Assembly: GCA_019638595.1 (NCBI GenBank)
Contig: JAHBTJ010000003.1
Coordinates: forward strand, 292,539-356,538
Direction of reading: 5' to 3'
Length of the DNA stretch: 64,000 bases
DNA from: Chitinophagaceae bacterium
GTDB lineage: Bacteria > Bacteroidota > Bacteroidia > Chitinophagales > Chitinophagaceae
The notes beneath the pieces were generated by a model. That model saw only the letters and a program-made list of their open reading frames with translations. It was not told the origin of the DNA and searched no databases. The translations under genes and the position numbers were made by a program. Of the stretch, positions 60,771-64,000 are shown in pieces. Each line of letters starts with the position of its first letter. Within the stretch, counting starts at the first letter, position 1.

Positions 60771-61769
60771 ATGAAACATGTTTTTACCTTATGCGTGGCT
60801 GTTATAATGTGTGCCGCCGTACAAGCCCAAACAAATGGAACGTTCGCGGAAAAATTAGGATATCCTAAAGGCGCTAAAGTCATCATCCTGCATATTGACG
60901 ATCTTGGAATGTCGTACGACTCCAATATTGGCAGTATTGAAGCTATGACAAAGGGAGTAGCTAACTCCTGCAGTGTGATGATGCCCTGTCCCTGGGTGCC
61001 GGGTTTTGTGCATTACCTGAAAGCGCATCCTGAAACAGATGCCGGATTACATTTAACGCTTACTTCTGAATGGAAAGATTACCGCTGGGGACCATTGAGC
61101 GGAAAACCTGCCACTCCCGGCCTGGTAGACAGTGAAGGAGCAATGTGGAGAAGTGTAGCCGATGTGGTAAAGCATGCCAGCGCCGATGAAGTAGAAAGGG
61201 AAATACGCGCCCAGGTAGAAAGGGCAAAAACAATGGGGTTTGAACCTACACACCTGGATTCGCATATGGGTACCTTGTTTGCCACACCTGCTTTTATTGA
61301 GCGTTATGTTGAAGTTGGTATTGATTATAAAATTCCTGTGATGTTTCCCGGAGGACATAATACTTTGATAGCGGAAGAGATGAAGAGTACCGCGGCGGAT
61401 ATGCAGGCTGCAAGAGCCGTTGGTAAAAAATTATGGGATGCGGGATTGCCCGTACTGGACGACCTGTATAATGACAGCTATAGTTGGAAACCCACTCCTG
61501 AAATTTATTCAGATGATAAAAAGCTGCAACAATATAAAACAGGTAAATATATTGAAGTGCTGAAATCGTTAAAGCCCGGCATCACCATGATCATTATGCA
61601 CTGTACGAATACTACGGAAGTGTTTGAGCATATTTCCGATTCGGGCCCTACACGGCGTGGCGATTACCTTGCCATGATTGATCCCGAACTGAAAAAGGCA
61701 ATAGAAAAGGAAGGTGTTATACTCACCACCTGGAGAGAGATGAAACAAAGGAGAGACAAGGTGAAGTGA
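60771..61769 (+). CDS. ChbG/HpnK-family (YdjC-type) carbohydrate deacetylase, secreted
   Basis: 332 residues with a signal peptide (1-20, ending AAVQAQ). The family is recognised from VIILHIDDLGMSYDSN (metal-binding Asp pair), SVMMPCPWVPGFV, DAGLHLTLTSEW and HLDSHMGTLF, whose His and Asp residues bind the metal. GITMIIMHCTN lies near the end. Members remove N-acetyl groups from chito-oligosaccharides or related glycans. Export suggests it acts on periplasmic or extracellular sugar. It is not in a visible operon. Confidence 0.87.
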   Translation: MKHVFTLCVAVIMCAAVQAQTNGTFAEKLGYPKGAKVIILHIDDLGMSYDSNIGSIEAMTKGVANSCSVMMPCPWVPGFVHYLKAHPETDAGLHLTLTSEWKDYRWGPLSGKPATPGLVDSEGAMWRSVADVVKHASADEVEREIRAQVERAKTMGFEPTHLDSHMGTLFATPAFIERYVEVGIDYKIPVMFPGGHNTLIAEEMKSTAADMQAARAVGKKLWDAGLPVLDDLYNDSYSWKPTPEIYSDDKKLQQYKTGKYIEVLKSLKPGITMIIMHCTNTTEVFEHISDSGPTRRGDYLAMIDPELKKAIEKEGVILTTWREMKQRRDKVK

Positions 61770-61782
61770 TTTCTGATTGGCT

Positions 61783-61860
61783 ACAGGTTGCAGGTTTGGG
61801 GTTTATAGTTTCGGGTTTGTGGTTTGTAGTTTGTTTTTTCATAGCCCATAGCTGTTTTTC
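61783..61860. repeat. Composite GGTTTGTGGTTTGTAG repeat
   Basis: CAGGTTTGGGGTTTATAGTTTCGGG and GGTTTGTGGTTTGTAGTTTG words followed by CATAGCCCATAGCTG, between the deacetylase and the permease remnant. Confidence 0.55.
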
Positions 61861-61974
61861 GTACACCAGGTGTTCACTATCGTACACTATACAAATGTAT
61901 GCGTAATTCAATTGGCTAATATTCAATAAGTTGCAGGTTGGCATATAGTTGGAATGAACATATCAAATTCGTGT

Positions 61975-62205
61975 ATGCTCCAGAGTTATTTCAAAACAGC
62001 CTGGCGTAATCTTCTCCGTCATAAAACTTTTTCCATTATCAACATTGGCGGACTAGCAATTGGATTGGCCGCCTGCTGGCTGATTATGTTGTATGTAACT
62101 AATGAATTGAGCTATGACCGCAATCATACTAATGCCGATCGCATTTACCGTATTGCACAACATGCAACCTGGGGCGGAGGAAGCTTTGCATTACGGAGCG
62201 AATAG
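61975..62205 (+). pseudogene. N-terminal remnant of an FtsX/MacB-type ABC transporter permease
   Basis: 76 codons from the ATG at 61975: MLQSYFKTAWRNLLRHKTFS, then INIGGLAIGLAACWLIMLYV and NELSYDRNHTNADRIYRI. This is the standard start (membrane helix and first part of the periplasmic core) of the roughly 800-residue permeases abundant in Bacteroidota. It ends abruptly at a stop after GGGSFALRSE, and the sequence beyond is a low-complexity repeat and an unrelated gene. About 90% of the gene is therefore missing and it cannot make a functional permease. Confidence 0.85.
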
Positions 62206-62242
62206 TTAATTTGAAAATTTGAAAATGTGAGAATTTGAAGAG
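62206..62242. repeat. AATTTGAAAATTTGAAAATG repeat at the remnant breakpoint
   Basis: Three tandem TTTGAAAAT/G words begin at the permease-remnant stop codon, the point where the ancestral gene breaks off. Same word family as near 29.8 and 37.8 kb. Confidence 0.5.
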
Positions 62243-62322
62243 AAAATATTCATCAATGTAACAAAAACAAGGGCGGCAGCGTATTACTGCCATTGTCTTT
62301 AATATCAACTAAAATAAATTGT

Positions 62323-63354
62323 ATGAAAGGATCTGTTTTATTATTAACGCTTGCATTTGTTTGCATATCTGCATTTGCACAAAGCGATAAAGAACCATTT
62401 CTTACCAGGGCGCTCAGTGGCGAAACTTTAGAAAAAGTAAAAGCGGAAACCTCGGGTGGATCTATATCCGTAACAGGCGTGCCTGCTTCCGAAGCGAGAA
62501 TTGAAATATACATACGCCCGGGCAACAATTCAAAGCTTGATAAAACGGAAATTCAGCAAATGCTTGATGAACATTATGCCCTTGATATTGCTGTGAGCAA
62601 TAAACAATTGACCGCTATAGCAAAAACAAAAACACGCAACCTCAATTGGAAAAAATCCCTTAGCATTTCTTTTAAAATATATGTTGATAAAAACATCCAT
62701 ACCAGCTTAGCCACCAGTGGCGGCAGCATTATTTTGAAGAGCCTGTCGGGCAGGCAGGACTTTGCCACCAGCGGTGGCAGTCTGCATATAGATGACCTCG
62801 CCGGTAATATTAAAGGACGTACATCGGGGGGAAGCATTCATCTTGAAAACAGCAGCAACGAAATAGACCTGGCAACCAGCGGTGGTAGTATAGAAGCCAA
62901 AAACTGTTCAGGAAATATAAAGCTACATACATCGGGCGGTTCCATTGGACTGTATGATCTTAAAGGGAATATAGATGCCGTGACCAGTGGCGGATCGCTA
63001 AAAGGCGAAACGATAGATGGCGATCTGCATGCGCATACCTCCGGTGGAAATGTAAATATGCGTTCATTATCCGGTAGCGTAGATGCTTCTACCAGTGGAG
63101 GTAACCTGGCAATAGAAGTGCTGAAACTGGGAAAATTTGTGAAATTATCTAATTCAGGAGGCAATATTTCTTTACAGGTTCCCCGCGATCAGGGCGTTGA
63201 TCTTAATTTGCACGCAAACCGTATTAGTGTGGATAAGCTGAATAATTTCAGCGGGTCGCAGGATAATGGATCCATCAGTGGAACACTCAATGGAGGCGGC
63301 GTGCCTGTAAATGTTCGTGCCGGCAGCGGAAGAATATCGTTGTCGCTGAAATAA
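62323..63354 (+). CDS. Secreted DUF4097 beta-helix repeat protein
   Basis: 343 residues from the ATG at 62323, with a signal peptide (1-19, ending ISAFAQ). From about residue 40 it consists of 18-20-residue repeats carrying TSGGS[IL] or TSGGN, for example KAETSGGSISVTG, LATSGGSIILKSLSGRQ, HTSGGSIGLYDLKGN and STSGGNLAIEVL: about ten copies. This is the DUF4097 pattern, expected to form a right-handed beta-helix or adhesin-like stack. The function is unknown; in other bacteria such domains occur in cell-envelope proteins. The DNA is only moderately repetitive. Its neighbours give no clear pathway. Confidence 0.85.
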   Translation: MKGSVLLLTLAFVCISAFAQSDKEPFLTRALSGETLEKVKAETSGGSISVTGVPASEARIEIYIRPGNNSKLDKTEIQQMLDEHYALDIAVSNKQLTAIAKTKTRNLNWKKSLSISFKIYVDKNIHTSLATSGGSIILKSLSGRQDFATSGGSLHIDDLAGNIKGRTSGGSIHLENSSNEIDLATSGGSIEAKNCSGNIKLHTSGGSIGLYDLKGNIDAVTSGGSLKGETIDGDLHAHTSGGNVNMRSLSGSVDASTSGGNLAIEVLKLGKFVKLSNSGGNISLQVPRDQGVDLNLHANRISVDKLNNFSGSQDNGSISGTLNGGGVPVNVRAGSGRISLSLK

Positions 63355-63387
63355 GGGTTATCTTCAGGCTATTTAAAGTAAATAAGC

Positions 63388-64000
63388 ATGCTTGGCAAAA
63401 AAACCCTTTTCGTTCTTTTCATAACGGTTACGTATACCGTGCAGGCACAGCAAACGGCACAAAAGTTTGTACAGGAAACGCATTACCTGCTCTACCTGCC
63501 GGATGGATACGACAAGGATACAGGCACGCGGTTTCCGCTGATGATATTTTTACATGGATCGGGAGAAAGCGGTGAAGACCTGGCAAAAGTAAAAGTGCAT
63601 GGTCCGCCTAAAATGATTGAGCAGGGAAGAAAATTTCCTTTTATAGTAGTATCGCCGCAAGCGCCTCCTAACACCGGGTGGCAAACCGAGCGCATGGAGG
63701 CAATGTTGAACGACATTAAAAAGAAATACAGGGTAGATGATGATCGCATATATCTTACAGGCTTAAGTATGGGCGGGTTTGGTACCTGGAACTGGGCGGC
63801 TAAATTTCCACATGAATTTGCTGCCATTGCGCCCATATGCGGCGGCGGCGATCCCACAGAAACCTGGAAGCTAAGACACGTGCCGGTATGGTGTTTTCAC
63901 GGAGCGAAAGACGATGTGGTACCGTTAACTTCTTCGCAGCGCATGGTTGACTCATTAAAGAAATACAATCAGGATGTACGGTTTACCGTATATCCTGAAG
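63388..64000 (+). CDS. Secreted alpha/beta-hydrolase esterase, 3' end cut by window edge
   Basis: 204 visible residues from the ATG at 63388; the open frame reaches the end of the window. Signal peptide is LFVLFITVTYTVQA then Q. The esterase/phospholipase-type core shows YLPDGYDKDTG, FPLMIFLHGSGESGEDL, the nucleophile elbow LTGLSMGGFGTWNWA, and the catalytic-acid region FHGAKDDVVPL. The catalytic His would lie just past the window end. It resembles dienelactone-hydrolase-like and prolyl-oligopeptidase-like esterases found with polysaccharide utilisation genes. It starts 33 bp after the DUF4097 gene and may be co-transcribed. Confidence 0.85.
   Translation, partial: MLGKKTLFVLFITVTYTVQAQQTAQKFVQETHYLLYLPDGYDKDTGTRFPLMIFLHGSGESGEDLAKVKVHGPPKMIEQGRKFPFIVVSPQAPPNTGWQTERMEAMLNDIKKKYRVDDDRIYLTGLSMGGFGTWNWAAKFPHEFAAIAPICGGGDPTETWKLRHVPVWCFHGAKDDVVPLTSSQRMVDSLKKYNQDVRFTVYPE

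Noticed and set aside
22932-61860. CRISPR array suggested by repeated GTTTGTAGTTT words
   Set aside because: Repeats are short and irregular, with no constant-length unique spacers and no cas gene.

Overview
The window is chromosomal DNA of a Bacteroidota bacterium, most likely a member of the Chitinophagaceae. The family is an inference. The phylum rests on two SusC/SusD outer-membrane pairs, a PKD-repeat protein with a type B gliding/T9SS C-terminal domain, promoters of the TTTG-N19-TAnnTTTG type, a LytS/LytTR regulator pair with a propeller sensor, and a tmRNA tag ending in YAMAA. The window starts inside pgk and ends inside a secreted esterase gene.

Layout. 1-8.2 kb: pgk (5' truncated), a CinA-like amidase, a giant PKD surface protein and an MsbA-type ABC exporter. 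8.9-15.6 kb: a SusC/SusD pair with its own terminator and a secreted metallo-beta-lactamase-fold hydrolase. 15.7-22.9 kb: a GntR regulator divergent from a planctomycete-type module (DUF1549/DUF1553 cytochrome lipoprotein, DUF1501 Tat protein, DUF2231/cytochrome/LRR membrane protein), with a pair of REP-like hairpins in between. 23.0-37.3 kb: a sulfur-scavenging region made of a sulfatase, a divergent SusC-SusD-sulfatase operon, and an operon of TonB-dependent receptor, small unknown protein, family 2A encapsulin shell and its cysteine desulfurase cargo. 37.4-45 kb: housekeeping genes, namely tmRNA, rseP, dxr and a GH3-family gene on the minus strand, then rplU-rpmA, a 42-residue histone-H1-like protein and polX on the plus strand. 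45.1-49.4 kb: a propeller sensor histidine kinase and a LytTR response regulator. 50.1-53.1 kb: a DtxR-family metal regulator divergent from a TonB-dependent receptor, with a perfect palindrome in the receptor promoter spacer. 53.2-59.9 kb: a five-gene minus-strand operon (GMC oxidoreductase, gluconate-dehydrogenase subunit 3, lipoprotein, esterase, ApbE) divergent from a gluconokinase. 60-64 kb: a DUF1801 protein, a ChbG/HpnK deacetylase, an ABC-permease remnant, a DUF4097 protein and the truncated esterase.

The most interesting system is at 23.0-37.3 kb. Three copies of one inverted-repeat operator, TTAGTCTA-N9-TAGACTAA or close variants, lie upstream of the two divergent sulfatase/SusC units and, twice, upstream of the receptor-encapsulin operon. 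This ties sulfate-ester capture, desulfation and an encapsulated cysteine desulfurase into one putative regulon. The family 2A shell and cargo pair is a known nanocompartment type linked to sulfur starvation. Its coupling here to Bacteroidota sulfatase and SusCD import, the shared operator and the extra small gene in the operon are the parts I have not seen described. The window has no sulfate-assimilation genes and no glycoside hydrolase beside the sulfatases.

Non-coding elements include a tmRNA, three intrinsic terminators, a MITE-like inverted repeat, two REP-like hairpins, and two families of low-complexity intergenic repeats at the 3' ends of many genes. I found no tRNA or rRNA gene, CRISPR array, intact insertion sequence or prophage.
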